NCBI RefSeq assembly: GCF_011397635.1
Contig: NC_064761.1
Location: 43,674,143 to 43,738,142 of the forward strand
Length of the DNA stretch: 64,000 nucleotides
From: Epinephelus fuscoguttatus
Lineage: Eukaryota > Chordata > Actinopteri > Perciformes > Serranidae
Reading direction: 5' to 3'
In this document: positions 23,492 through 35,625 of the stretch, in pieces
Numbering within the stretch: the first letter of the stretch is position 1
Layout: every line of letters begins with the position of its first letter
Program-made: the position numbers and the translations under genes
The notes under the pieces: generated by a model
Databases searched by the model: none
The model's input: the letters and a program-made list of their open reading frames with translations, nothing else
What the model was told of the DNA's origin: nothing

Positions 23492-24625
23492 CAGAGGTCT
23501 GCAGAGGGGTCGTGACATTTTTGGTTGATTAGACAATTTTTTTTTATATTTTCCCCCCCCAATTTTTTCCACAAATTATAATGTCTTTAAATACACATTT
23601 ACATTAATCCAATATATTGCAGCAAATGGATAAATGGAGGCAGAAGATGTTATCTTTCAGTCAGAAAGATTATCAATACATGTGATCAGCATGTAGAAAG
23701 ACATATTTCAATCTGCTCTGTCCACAGTCTCTCATTCACCACTATTATGATTTATGATCGCGCTTGTGGGCCTAACAGCACACTGTTAAAGACAAACTAA
23801 AATGAAAGATGCTGGTAGAGAGAGAGTGTGTGATAGATACTGTTAATGTCACTTATTATGCTTCTGTGCATTGATAACTCTTTTTTATTCTGTTTCTGCA
23901 CTATGTTGAGGAGGGCCATGCATGAATATTTATCTGTCTGTCTGTCTGTCTGTCTATATGCTAAAAAAAAAGTGGATCGGTCGCTGCTAAAAATGTGGCC
24001 CATCGACATTATCTGGTCTTAAAATCAGGCCCAGTTGAAATTGTAATTGAATAGCCCTGACCTAAAGATTGTGTTGTTGCTGTTATTTTTGTGATGTTCT
24101 GACTTTTATTTTCTTTTTTAAAAAGAAGCAATATATGCCTGTAATTTTGTTTTTTCTTTTTCTCTCTTTCTCAAAAATAGTATCGAGTACCATCCTTAGT
24201 ATCGATAGCGAGTTTGATATTTTAGTATCGTGACAACACTAGCACTTAGAGGCCATCACTCACTGTTGTTTCCACATTTATGTTTAAAATAGAAAAGTCA
24301 ATCTGAATAGCTTGCATGCTTGATTATCATGCGATTGACAGAGTGTTGATATTGTTGACAAGATATGTTTATAAATGGCAGTGGCAAGGCCCCCCTACTC
24401 ACTGGACCTTGCACATGTTTAAAATAAAAACATGAATATATGAACCTGTGTATTATTTGAATAGCTTAGTACTGAATGCACAATAACAAGGTACGTTTAT
24501 ACATGGTACTAGGCCCAGTGTAATATAAAACACAATTTAATATACAGTATATATAGTAAGGGGTCCCTGCTCCATCTCTCCATCAGTTCGGGGGTCCTTG
24601 GCCTGAAAAACGTTGAAGACCTCTG
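23492..24625. mobile_element. Non-autonomous hAT element, 1134 bp
   Basis: It begins CAGAGGTC and ends GACCTCTG, flanked by CTTTAGAG at 23484-23491 and 24626-24633. The interior includes a (ctgt)n microsatellite at about 23931-23955 and words such as gtggcccatcgacattatct and ggcccagttgaaattgtaat, typical of decayed hAT interiors. No intact transposase is present. Confidence 0.85.
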
Positions 24626-24726
24626 CTTTAGAGAGCATGATGAGAACCCCAATAGCAAACAAGAGCACAATGAACTATAAGTAATACCATTATAGAAAAC
24701 TACTTGAACTACTAGAAAGCACAGGG

Positions 24727-24895
24727 AACTAAAGGGGGTGCTGTACTGGGACAAAAGAGTTTTATTTTTATTTTAAAAGTTTATTTTTTCTCATGCTTTG
24801 TTATATATTAACTAAAGGGGATGCTGTACTGGGACAAAAGAGTTTTATTTTTATTTTAATTTTAATTTTTTGCATTCTTTGTTATATGTTAACAG
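24727..24895. repeat. Tandem duplication of about 84 bp
   Basis: Two adjacent copies each contain aactaaaggggntgctgtac followed by tgggacaaaagagttttatt and end near tttgttatatnttaac. They differ at a few positions. No gene is involved. Confidence 0.8.
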
Positions 24896-24999
24896 AAGGA
24901 AATTTACTGTTCACTTCACACATTCTGCTTTATTTCACAATCTTTATTGTTTCGATGCAAAATTTCTCAATTAATTTGATGGCCTGAACTGAACCTTTA

Positions 25000-26640
25000 A
25001 TTACAGTAAAAGTAACTTTAAAAAGGTGTCTGTGAAATTTCTGTCTATAGGCAGATATTCATTAATTCAAGCTTTATTTTAACTCGAAATTACACTGAGG
25101 GACACCCCTTATTTCCAGTATCGTCAAGTAATATCAGGGCACTGTTCAAGCAATAGGTGACTAACCCTCCCCCCCAGGACTCAAGACAGTTGTGCCCCCC
25201 CCCCACCTCTGAAATCAAAGTTTCGTCCCTGCCCACAAGAGAGGGAATTTAAAATAATTGACTTTTTTTAACTACAGGAATGGCATAAATTGTCTTCTTA
25301 CAAACAAGACAGTTAGAGAGGCTCAGACATGGAGTGACACATTCGAGGGTTTACTCACGAGAAAGCCAAAGAATTAGTCATCATGACAATTTATACTGTC
25401 TGACAAACAAGCAGTACCAGTTGACACACTTACAGCTTTCAAATACACATGAAAAGCTGTTTCCTGTCCCTCAAGCACTAATTTCCTGACATTGAGACGA
25501 CTAGCTCTGAGAAAGAGTGCTTCTCCTCACATACTGTATCTAAATTTGACCTGAATCAATGCCAGATCATGCATTTGCATACAATGCCTGAGAGTGCTTG
25601 ACTAGCTGAAAAGTGTGACAATGTTAGTGCTCAGTGGTGAGATGTTTTGTAATGTACTTCTCAACAAAGTTTTTTCACTGCTCCACTAAAAATATTACTA
25701 GAGTTAAGTCTGGGATCTTTAACAGACACTGAAAATGCTGTTAGGTGTGAGATTTTGACTGGTGACGTAATATCTGCTTGTGTGTGCGTGGTCATGAACA
25801 TACGTGGACACGGCGGCACATTTTTTGTTTGGTTTTTTTTTAACCTTAAAAGAGTTATGCACATGTGGCGTGGCTCTTCCCCGAGAACATTTTGAAAGTT
25901 CACACGGCGAAATCCTATTTTCATGTAATTTCATACAGAAATAGATAAATTCAAGGACTTTCAATGACCTGTGTACATTTATGCATAATTTCAAAACCTT
26001 TCCAGGACTGTAATTTTTTTAATTCACAAACTTTCAAGGATCTCAAGGACCCGTGGGAACCCTGTTGATTTATCATGTTTTATGTGGCCTTTTGACACTC
26101 AGTCATAAAACATGGGTTTAGCATCTGTGAGCCCCGGGAGAAACATGAGCAGTTAATTACCTGGAGTTTTCATTTGAAACAACCCAGTGTATGCATTGTG
26201 TGCAATTCTACATAATAAGGTCATGCTATAACTCAGCATTAACCAATTCATGTAAAATTATATGCTGTTCCCACGTTTGTCCACTAGATGGCTGTAGAAG
26301 GCAATGAGTGAACTTAAAGCGATACTGCAGCTTTATTCAGTCGATAGCTCTGTTGTCTTGGGTCATGGAATGCTGGCTATAGAAAAAACAAGAAAATTTG
26401 TAGGAGACTAGGGGAAGGATGAAGTAGCATGAAGTTCAGCGTAGCCCCACGAGACCTAAATTTGCTTTCTATATGCGGTCCGGTCAAGCCACACAATGGG
26501 CTGGATGAAAAAAAAAGAGAAAAAAAAAAGGACTCCGCAACGGTGGAGTGAGATTTCTTAAATGGGCATGAGAGTGTGACATTGATGGTGAAAGAGTTAC
26601 AGTCAAGCCAGATGCATGAGAGTTGGCAACCCTGCCATTA
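25000..26640. other. Intergenic, nothing identified
   Basis: C-rich runs occur at about 25169-25206, including the word tcaaagtttcgtccctgcc common in decayed fish repeats. No exon or RNA gene is seen. Confidence 0.4.
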
Positions 26641-26737
26641 TGCACTGTCACCCTGGGTCAGAGGGGAGCTAACATTAGCTAGCTAGCTGCTCATATGGTG
26701 ACAACAGTGGTTAACTCCATCTCAGTGGCAGACCTTG

Positions 26738-26985
26738 TCGCTGTGGAAACAATGTGCCCACCATTCGGACTCCCTCTAGGCTGCCCTGGTGAGTAAGTGG
26801 CTCCATTTTGCACCACAAAACCATTTTAGCTTTGTTTACTTTGTTAGCACCACTAGTTGTGCTGACATAGCTAACAACACAGTTAACAATGCTGAAGGGG
26901 TTTTACGACTCAAAATTGAGCCACTTACTCACCAGGGCAAGTTGTGGGGTGACCGGACGGTGGGCACAGTGTTTCCACCATAGAC
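26738..26985. repeat. Hairpin-forming inverted repeat
   Basis: Arms of about 67 bp (26738-26806 and 26916-26985) are complementary: aacaatgtgcccaccattcg with ccctggtgagtaagtggctc on the left, and their complements on the right. The loop is about 110 bp. It is probably a small MITE; I could not fix its ends or a target duplication. Confidence 0.65.
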
Positions 26986-26999
26986 TGTATATAAAAATA

Positions 27000-27420
27000 G
27001 ATGACATGTTTCCACTTACCCCCACTGTACAGAAGTGAAGCTAAAGTATCACGGATACAGTCGCTGCCATCTTGCTCTGTGATATCATTTGGAGCCAGAA
27101 TCTGTTCAGCAGTGATCCCCGTAGTCTCAAGTTTCCCACCCATACACCACTCTGACCAACCATGAGCAGCATCACTGAATGCGAGCTCACCGACTGGCTA
27201 ATACGGTTGTCAATCATGTTGTAATGTTCCCGTTTCATAGCATTAAATAACCAACTGAAACCAAACGTATCAGAAAAATGAACACTTGAAACAGCAGCGT
27301 GATTAAAAACTACTTTAAATGACAGAAATCATCTTTGGGAAAGATTAATTTGACATGTACTTTGAGTTTTAAGTTTGGACCATGTCCCACACACTAACAT
27401 GGGGGGGGGGGGGGGGGGCT
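27000..27420. repeat. Dispersed repeat related to the fold-back arm; 18-G run
   Basis: Positions 27280-27375 (gcgtgattaaaaactacttt, then tgacatgtactttgagtttt) resemble 12120-12200 of the fold-back element at 11561, suggesting a shared repeat family. An uninterrupted run of about 18 G follows at 27401-27418, which could form quadruplexes or be a sequencing weak spot. Confidence 0.5.
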
Positions 27421-27521
27421 TTATAACCTATACTGCAGCCACGCACCAGGGGGTGATCAAGATGTTTCAGCTTCAAGTCTGGGGAGCTGTCATGTCATCC
27501 ATCTTTATATACAGGCTACAG

Positions 27522-29846
27522 CAGGGGACCCCAACCTTTTTTGCACCACAGACCGGTTTAATGTTGGCATTATTTTCACGGACCGGCCTTCAAGGTGTGG
27601 CAGATAAATACAGCAAAAATATGGAATAATGGAAACCAACACGACCGGCATAAAAATGAATGTTACGTGCATGAACAATACAACTCTCATAACGCTGAAT
27701 CAGTGGGAGCCCTGGGCTTGTTCCTCTGCAACGAGATGGTCCCATCTAGGGGTGATGGGAGACAATGGCACCCGCAGTGTGCTCCTTATGTCCAGTCTGC
27801 GCTGTAATTTTGTCTTGGTTGCTGTCACTGCAGAAAAGCCCGCTTCACACAGATAGGATGTTGGAAATGGTAGCAGGGTTTTCAGTGCTCTTGTGGCGAT
27901 GTCAGGATATTCTGGCTTGATTTTCATCCAGAACATCAGCAGAGTTGTTGTCTCAAACGTACGTTTAAGGTCACCGTCATTTGCGATCTCCAGCAGCTGA
28001 TCCTCTTGTTGCACAGACATGCTCGATTCGCCCGGTTTGTTCACAAACGGGTCGTGGATCCATTCCTTTGCAATTCGTGGGTCTTTTGTGGTTGGGAAGT
28101 AGCGCTCAAACTCTTGTAAAAGCAAAGACAGGTGGTCGTGCACCAGCTGGGAGAATGCTGGCCCAGGTGAGGTGTCCTCCAAAATCCCTGCTAATGTTTG
28201 AAACATGTCAAATATCCCTCTGTCCACTCGCCGCCCCCACAATTCCAGTTGGCTTTGAATGCAGCTACTTTATCTGCCAACTTGAACACAGTTGTCATTT
28301 TCCCCTGAAGTGACAGATTGAGTTTGTTGAGCAGATTGAATATGTCGCACAAGTAAGCGAATTTGGTGACCCATTCCTTGTCACTGAAATGAGCTGCCAG
28401 TGGCAAGTTTTTTCTGAGAGAAATTTCTGCAGCGGCTCTCGTAACTCAAACACTCTGGCCAGTGATCTTCCTCTGGATAGCCATCTTATTTCTGTGTGTA
28501 AGAGAAGGCGTTTGTGCTCTGCATCCATCTCCTCACAAAGCTGCTCAAACAGACAGGAGTTGAGCGCATGTGCTTTGATGAGGTTAATAACTTTAACGAC
28601 ATCATTCAATACACTGTGAAGTTCAGGTGACATTTTTCGGCTAGCCAGCATTTCTCTGTGAATGAAACAGTGCGTGGACTCACATTCAGGTGCAACCTCC
28701 TTAATCCGAGTAGTTAAACCAGACAGCCGTCCAGTCATAGCAGCAGCTCCGTCCGTGCACACGCCGACACAAAAGGACCAATTCAGTTTTCCTGATAAAT
28801 AATCATTCAGAGACTTGAATAGTTCTGCGGCTGTGGTGTTGGTTGGCAGCTACAGTGCACATAACATATCCTCATGCACATCCTCCTGATAAAGATATCG
28901 CACATAAACAAGTAGTATTGCCTTGTTGTCAATATCAGTAGACTCATCAACCTGGATTGCGTACCACGGTGACTTTTTAATCCTCTCCAACAATTATGCC
29001 TCAATCTCCTCCGCTATGTCCCCAATGCGCCTGGTGATGGTGCTAGCCAAAAGAGGCACCCGTGCTACCTTTTTAACTGCAGCCTCTCCTAAAAGTTCAC
29101 AGCAAATGTCCTCGGCGGCAGGCATGATCAGTTCTTCTCCAATCGTGAAAGGTTTCTTAGCCTTAGCAATACGGTTAGCCACTAAGTATGATGCTCTCAG
29201 TGCACTCACATTTGTTGATGTGGTGGCCCTCAGTAATTGCTTCTGTCCTTCTTGCTCACGTTTTTTTCTTTCAAAAAACTCCAAAGGCTTATCTTTTAAT
29301 CCAGGGTGCTTAGTCTCCATGTGCCGAAGCAGTTTTGAAGGCTTCATTGCCTCGTTTGCCAGCTTGTCGCCACATACTATGCAGAGCGGACTTGGCGCGT
29401 GAGAGTCACCTGTTGCGATAGACCCGTATTTTAAGTAGCACTCCTGGTATTGTCTGTTAAAAGAAGCTTTCTTTTTCTTGGAGGTCGTAGGCTCCTCTTC
29501 TGGCTCCTCAGTTGGCCTTTTCCCCGTTGCAAAGAAGCTCTCCAAAGATGTTTGTTTTTTACTCATTTTCGCTAATTTCTGGGCATATTTTTTTGGGTAA
29601 TGTATCTGATACATTATACGTGATACGTCGTATCACATGACCGAGACAAGCGTATTGACGTGTCAAAAGGCACAGGTGAAAGTTAAATCGGAGAGAATCT
29701 GGTCGTTTTTCAAAATAAAACGTCTTTCAGACTCTGATAATCAATACAATGCAAATTTTATAAATTATTTGTTCTTTCTGTGCGGCCCGGTAACAAATGC
29801 CTCACGGACCAGTACTGGGCCCCGGCCCGGTGGTTGGTGATGTCTG
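27522..29846 (-). mobile_element. hAT transposon (Charlie-like), 2.3 kb
   Basis: It starts caggggaccccaacc and ends with the degenerate complement ggttggtgatgtctg. The flanks GGCTACAG (27514-27521) and GTCTACAG (29847-29854) form an 8-bp duplication with one mismatch. The interior holds one decayed transposase on the minus strand. This is the largest hAT copy in the window and lies about 300 bp upstream of the long SAMD9-like coding exon. Confidence 0.88.
27700..29614 (-). pseudogene. hAT transposase (ZBED/Charlie type), broken
   Basis: The N-terminus has MSKKQTSLESFF and a BED-type zinc finger (CIVCGDKLANEAMKPSKLLR, then HMETKHPGL). The middle has YAIQVDESTDIDNKAILLVY with a catalytic Asp, and MCTDGAAAMTGRL with the next. 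The C-terminus has a hATC dimerisation segment (FPTSYLCEAGFSAVTATKTK) and ends near DHLVAEEQAQGSH. Reading is disrupted by a TAA after GDIAEEIEA (about 28994), by a TAG near 28850, and by frame changes around 28300-28400. The product would be about 600 residues if intact, normal for this family. Inactive. Confidence 0.88.
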
Positions 29847-29854
29847 GTCTACAG

Positions 29855-30130
29855 GTTTACACAAATAGCGTTATTAGTAATAATGGCAGAATGAGCAACA
29901 GCGCTTACGCTAGCTAGCACCCACCGCAGCCGGCTGTGCAGTGTAGTAGACTGAAGAGTAGTAAAATTAACTTGTGGACCAACACGTGTAACTGGTCAAA
30001 AAATATTTTCAGTGGTTAACCAATTAATGGTTAACCATTGACATCCCTATCCAACATCTTCTTTTGTGAGGGCAATATGTTTTCTTACTGTTCCTTCCAT
30101 TTTTTTAATCTTTGACTGTTTCATTTTCAG
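29855..30130 (+). other. 5' flank or intron before the long SAMD9-like gene
   Basis: No coding exon is seen. Words such as ttaaccaattaatggttaac suggest a small repeat relic. It ends in the acceptor tttcattttcag (30119-30130), followed by ttgatccaaaATG, which closely matches the short paralogue's leader. A non-coding 5' exon is therefore expected upstream, perhaps beyond the hAT element. Confidence 0.5.
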
Positions 30131-30140
30131 TTGATCCAAA

Positions 30141-33100
30141 ATGACTACGGCAAAGCCTCCTTGTTCCATTGAAAACTGGACTGAGGAAGATGTCCACCAC
30201 TGGCTGATCACAGAGGTCAAAGTTCATCAGACAGATGCAGACAGATTCGTTGAAGAAGAAGTGTCAGGATCAAGTTTAGATGAGTTTAAAAAGGAAGACA
30301 TCTTGGACTTGGGAATAAAACACGGTCCTGCTGTAAAAATCACATCCTATCTAAGAAATCTGAAAAAAGGATCACAACATGAGCCGCAGTTCCCAGCATA
30401 TGTGGAAAAGTGGACAAAGGAGCAAGTGGCCCAGTGGTTACTGCAGCATGTTAGGATATACAACAAATATGCAGTACGATTCCAAGAGGAAGATGTGTCT
30501 GGAGATTGCCTTGTTTGCTTCACGAAGCAAGATTTACTGGACCTGGAAGTGAAAAGCGGTCCTGCTGTAAGAATTCTGTCAGAACTCCGTCAGCTGAAAA
30601 ACAAACCAGAGCCGACACTGGAACCCATCCTTCACACCAGCACAGACCAAACAGAAGCTCCAAATCCCACTCAACCTAAGCTGAGTCTGGCGCAGGCCAC
30701 GGCATCCGAACAACCAGAATCACGTGACAATATTGAATCAAAAACAGACAATACGGTGGAAAATGAACAAGAAAAGACTCAGCGACCATCCAAGAAAGCT
30801 TCAGAGAAGGAGGAAATTCAGCAGCCAAGGCCACGAGACTTGGGGGCCAGGAGAAAAGAGGTTTCTAAAGTAAAATTTCCAATGTTCTATTTTTCATAGT
30901 ATACATTATTGTATCCAGCTTGTTAATGGAGCATTTTGATATGCAACAAAAAGCTTTCAGGATTTTTACTTATTATAGAGTGTGATTAGTAAAGTTTACT
31001 TCTGTTTCTTCCTGCAGACTACAGTCCTACAAGACGCATCCAAGATTAAACTGGAGATAAAGAAGACCCTAGCCAACCTTTCACCACATGACCTGAAAGA
31101 TTTCCATTTCTGCTTACAAGAATACTCAAAATCCAAACATACACCTATTCCTCGGTGTAAACTGGAAAAGATTGACATCATGGACACAGCTACATTAATA
31201 ATTGAGCACTTCAGTAGCAAAGATGCTTTACAAGTCACAAAAGATGTTCTAAAAGAAATCAATCAGCTTCAACTCATCTGTGACCTGGAAAAGAACATGG
31301 GTAAGACAACCATTATAATACTATTCAAATTGTGAAGTTGCATGAAACAAATTGTTTGTTTATTTGTAGTTTGTGTTTTGCTGATTATTTGTGTTACAAT
31401 CTCGTCACCTGTTTTATTTATTTTTTAAGATTTTTTTCTTTTGGGGGGGGGGGCTTTTTGCCTTTAATTGATAGGACAGTATTAAGTGTGAAAGAGTTAG
31501 AGGGAGAGGGGGTGACACACAGCAAATGCTGCAGGCTGGAATCAAACCCACAGCCGCTACTGCAGGGACACTGCCTTTTGTACATGGGATCTATTGAGCT
31601 ACTGGGCGCCCCATCACCTGTTTTAATGACTGTTTTATACTGTTATTGACTTCTGATTCCTCACTCCGCAAGTTTTCTGCAAACTGGTTCAGCTAACAAC
31701 AACAAGCCGTACTCTTTGTTTCTGGATACATTTTGGCCTCACAATTACATCCTACCTATGTTTCAAATGTAATACATACCTGATAGCAGGACAACTCAAT
31801 CTGCATTGTGCAATGTGTCGCGGCTCTGTCAAAAATAGACAAGGCGCAATAGAGTGGCTGCAGTAAACTGGAGTGGCTGCCTGGCAGAGATCACCATAGT
31901 TCACCTTCCTGTGTGTTTTTAAACTTAATAATGCATTTATTTTACTGTTCATACAGGCCAACTGGAGCAGCGGACTCTGTCAGAACATGTTTTGAAGAAA
32001 GAAGCTAACCAGGGTGACAAACTAAAGAATTTATTAACTTGTGGTGGGAACTCACTGGATAATTATAACAGATTTGTTGTTGTAGTAAACAAGAGCAGTC
32101 CAGAACAAGTGCAGTATCTACAGTTCTTGAATAAGCTAAAACTGTTCTGTGTGTTAGATTTTGACCCCAACTCCATTGCTCCAGGTGGACTGTGTCATTC
32201 CTACAGAGAGTCAAGGGTAGCCAATCTTCACACTCCATCACAATATCAAGGACAAACTGAGTCAGTAATCAAGAACCTGAACCTCTGCAAACAGACCAGC
32301 TGGGTCTTCTGCAATGGCAGACATGATCTTGACAGTGACTCAAACAAGGAGTTAGACTATAGGAACTGGCTGAGGAAATCTTGTGGAGTTGTAGACCAAT
32401 TGGTTTCATTCATTTGCAACCCTGAAGTTCTTCTTCATGGAAGAAGTCTCATCATATTCCTCCTGCTTTCACCTGTGGATACTGAGAAAGACCCAATCTT
32501 TGACACCTACAAGTCTTTCATAAAATACACTGAAGAGGAAGGCATCGTCACAATTTGTGAATCTCAGCACTCATATGAGAAATGGAGGGAACTGATACAA
32601 GAAAAGTGTGAGTCTGACATCGACCCACGATCCATATACGCTCTGACCCTTAGCGAAGTCAATGGAACCATAATGGCACTGGGACCACTCAATCAGTCCA
32701 CTGGAAGGCTGCTTCCCTCCTCTGGTTCCAGTGCTGTTGTCCTGAAACAGAAGGATGAAGATTTCATGCCCGCTCTGGACATTTTGTGCCTGAATCAGTG
32801 TGAAAACATTTATGATGAAAACAGTCAAGAGTTTCATGATTTCAGGATCAAAGTTGAGGAGGAGTTCTACAGAGGAGGCAAAGTCAAATGGTGGAACTTC
32901 TACTTCTGTGACAAAGACAAAGACAAGCCATTTGTCAAGCGGGACAAGTATGAAAATGTGAAGAAGATGATCAGGTCTCAGTTGAGAGACTCAAAAAACA
33001 TATGTGCTCTGATCAATCTGTTTCACCATCCAGGCTGTGGTGGCACCACCTTAGCAATGCACGTGATGTGGGATCTCCGTCATGAGTTCAGATGCGCTGT

Positions 33101-35588
33101 GCTGAAAGACAACACACTGCCAAAGACAGAAGTTGCCATTCAAGTTCAAAGGCTCATGAAACTTGAAAGTGAGAGACCATCTCCAGTTTTGCTGTTAATC
33201 GATGACTCAAAGGAAACTGGGAATCCTCATGATCTTGTGAACTGCATACATAAAGCTGCATTAGAGGACAGCTTAAATATAAATATAGATGATGCACCAA
33301 ACTGCAAAGTGATCATCCTTAACTGTGTTCGTTCCCATAGTCCAAAGGACCAGTACAGACAGCACAATCCATCACAAGCTCAATACATAACTGCTTCATT
33401 GACACAAGAAGAACAGAAGGACTTTGAAAAGAAACTCAAAGAGCTTGAAGAAACCCATGAAAACCCTAAAAACTTTTACAGCTTCATGATCATGAAGCGC
33501 AATTTTGAAGAAAAATACATCAATGATCTTGCTCGTAACACACTGGTGAACTTTGATATCAGCAAAAAGGAGGCCCGACTGTTTGCCTTCCTGGCATTAC
33601 TGAACACCTACGTGGCAGGATCTGAAATTTCTCTCTCTCTCTGTGAAGATTTTTTGGGGATGAAAATGATTCGCTGGCAAGAGGACAGTATACTGGACAG
33701 AATGAAGCCATATTCAAACTTTCTCATCATAGACACAGTTGAAGACTGGGGAGGATACAAAGGAATCCGAATCCTTCATCACTCCATAGCATCTGCATGT
33801 CTTGATGAGTTTGAGAGAAGCTGCTATTTGAAAGTAAGCGATATCACTGTAGAGATTCTTCACTGTGATCTGTTCTTCAGTGTTGGAGTTGTCAAACACA
33901 GATTCATGCTATCAATTCAACGAATGTTGATTGAAAGGCAGCGCAAAAAAGGTGAGAGAGATGAGAGAGAGCCATTTTCTCCTCTCATAGGCAAAATCCA
34001 CAACCAGCAAGGGAGACAAACTGTCCAAGAAATCTTTGTGAAAGCATCATCCAGGTTTGTGACAAGTGCATCTATTCCACAGGCACTGGCAAGATATTTG
34101 TGCATCAATGAGCGTGACTTCCCAGAAGCTCTGAAATGGGCAGAAAAGGCCAAGAACATTAAGGAAAACCCATACACATTTGACACAATTGGGCAGATTC
34201 ACAAAAGCAATTTAAAATCTAACAACCACAAAGAAAAGCAGGAGACATCATGCAATCCAGAAGACCTAAACACAAACATTAAAATAGCAGTAAATGCCAT
34301 CACAGCATTTAGAAGAGCTCAAGAGCTGGCAAATGCAGAGGATGAACCTGAGATGGAGGCTGCTGATGATGAGTCAGATGACTATCCCAGAAAGTCATAT
34401 AATGTTTTTGGCTATGTAGGTGTGCTGGAAATTGCCTTCCTTGTCCTTGAGATTTTGAGCAGATTGCCGTTCTTTGAGCAAAGTGATCCAATGAAGAAGA
34501 AGTACTTGCAGAGTTTTCTGGAAAAAACAATCCCAATCACCAGCGTGTATAAGGAGGACAATGAGATCAACAATAGATACGTGGAGATCATCAAAGAACA
34601 CAAGCAGTTTCTCCTCAGTCTGAAAACTGAAGTAAAGGAAATGTTTGAACTTTTTGACTGTTACTTCACATATATAAAAGGGAACAATTCAGATTTTGAT
34701 TCAAAGAATCATCAGACCGTCTGTAGTCATTTCAAAGACTACGTAAATCTTTTTTGCACTGCGCCAGAAGAAAAAAAAAAAGAACGACAAAACAATCCTA
34801 ATCTTGATTTGAAAATCGATATTGAAGAACGAAAAATGTTTCTTGAAGAGAAAAATGCAGATACATTTGCAGGAATTATTCAGCATTTGTACAAACCCGC
34901 TGAAGAGATTGAGAGCATCACAGAATGCTATGCATTCTTACAAAAAAACTTTATCAACAAAAAACAAAACACAAAGGAAACAATCAATTACATTTTGTCA
35001 AACATAGTTCTTTACATTCTGAAACCAAAATCTAAACACGTCAAGAGTAGTAACCACCTCTCTGCTCTACTTTCGAAAACTCTGCAAGATGTAGGACTTG
35101 GGTTTCCCTTCCCCGACCCATACTACCTGGCTTTGCTCTTATTCTGGCCAAGTCCTACTCAGGAAAACACTGAAATCGGGGTATATGTGAGAGCAATTCG
35201 AAACTCATATCACAAGCGCCTGACTTTATGGTTTCGAAACAGGAGCACTGTTGCCCACTTCTTTTTGGGGAAAGAAGAGGGACTCAAGAGGCTTGTTTCT
35301 AAACCCCAACTGGATGAGAACTTTAAAGAGATGCGCCGTGATATCTTGGCACAACACTGGCGGAACGGAGATATATTTAAAGAAAAAGCAATAATTGACC
35401 GCCTTCAACGAGTCAGTGGAACCACTGAGCAAGGAGAGGTGTTTGCTAATTATGGAAAACTGAAGATCCCTGTTCGTCCAGCTCTTATTGCTGGTATAAG
35501 AAGTGGTTTCAGCACAGAAAAGGTTTCTTTCTACCTTGGTTTTGCTGTTAATGGACCCCTTGCTTATGACATCCAGTATGAAAACTAG
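30141..35588 (+). CDS. samd9l: Long SAMD9-like protein with two SAM domains and a pyrin domain
   Basis: The exons are 30141-30869, 31018-31300 and 31957-35588 (phases 0 and 1), giving 1547 residues; human SAMD9 has about 1589. SAMD9/SAMD9L are cytoplasmic antiviral factors that shut down translation. Two SAM domains occupy about 12-75 and 90-152, then a polar linker, then a pyrin domain from exon 2 (about 244-337; LANLSPHDLKDFHFCLQEYS). Exon 3 carries the SIR2-like region, the family motif FYRGGKVKWWNFYF at about 641, a STAND-type P-loop PGCGGTT at 696-702 without the usual lysine, and a Walker B LLLIDD ending at 754. A TPR-like helical part follows, and the OB-like end finishes KVSFYLGFAVNGPLAYD. 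The AlbA-type nuclease domain that precedes the SIR2-like part in mammals is absent, and the introns are too short to hide it. No internal stops are present. The family call is strong; the symbol is approximate because fish carry many paralogues. Confidence 0.92.
31425..31612 (-). mobile_element. tRNA-derived SINE in intron 2 of the SAMD9-like gene
   Basis: On the minus strand it reads gcgcccagtagctcaataga (A-box-like) and later gtgggtttgattccagcctg (B-box-like). The pyrimidine-rich body matches the copy at 8630-8812, and a C-rich run and poly-T close it. It lies between the pyrin exon and the large exon and does not touch splice sites. Confidence 0.75.
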
Positions 35589-35625
35589 GGTAGTTGACTG
35601 TACAAACACATGCAACACAAGCACT

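Noticed and set aside
27401-27418. G-run as a functional quadruplex promoter element
   Set aside because: A lone homopolymer in a repeat relic with no nearby gene start; noted only as a structural or assembly oddity.
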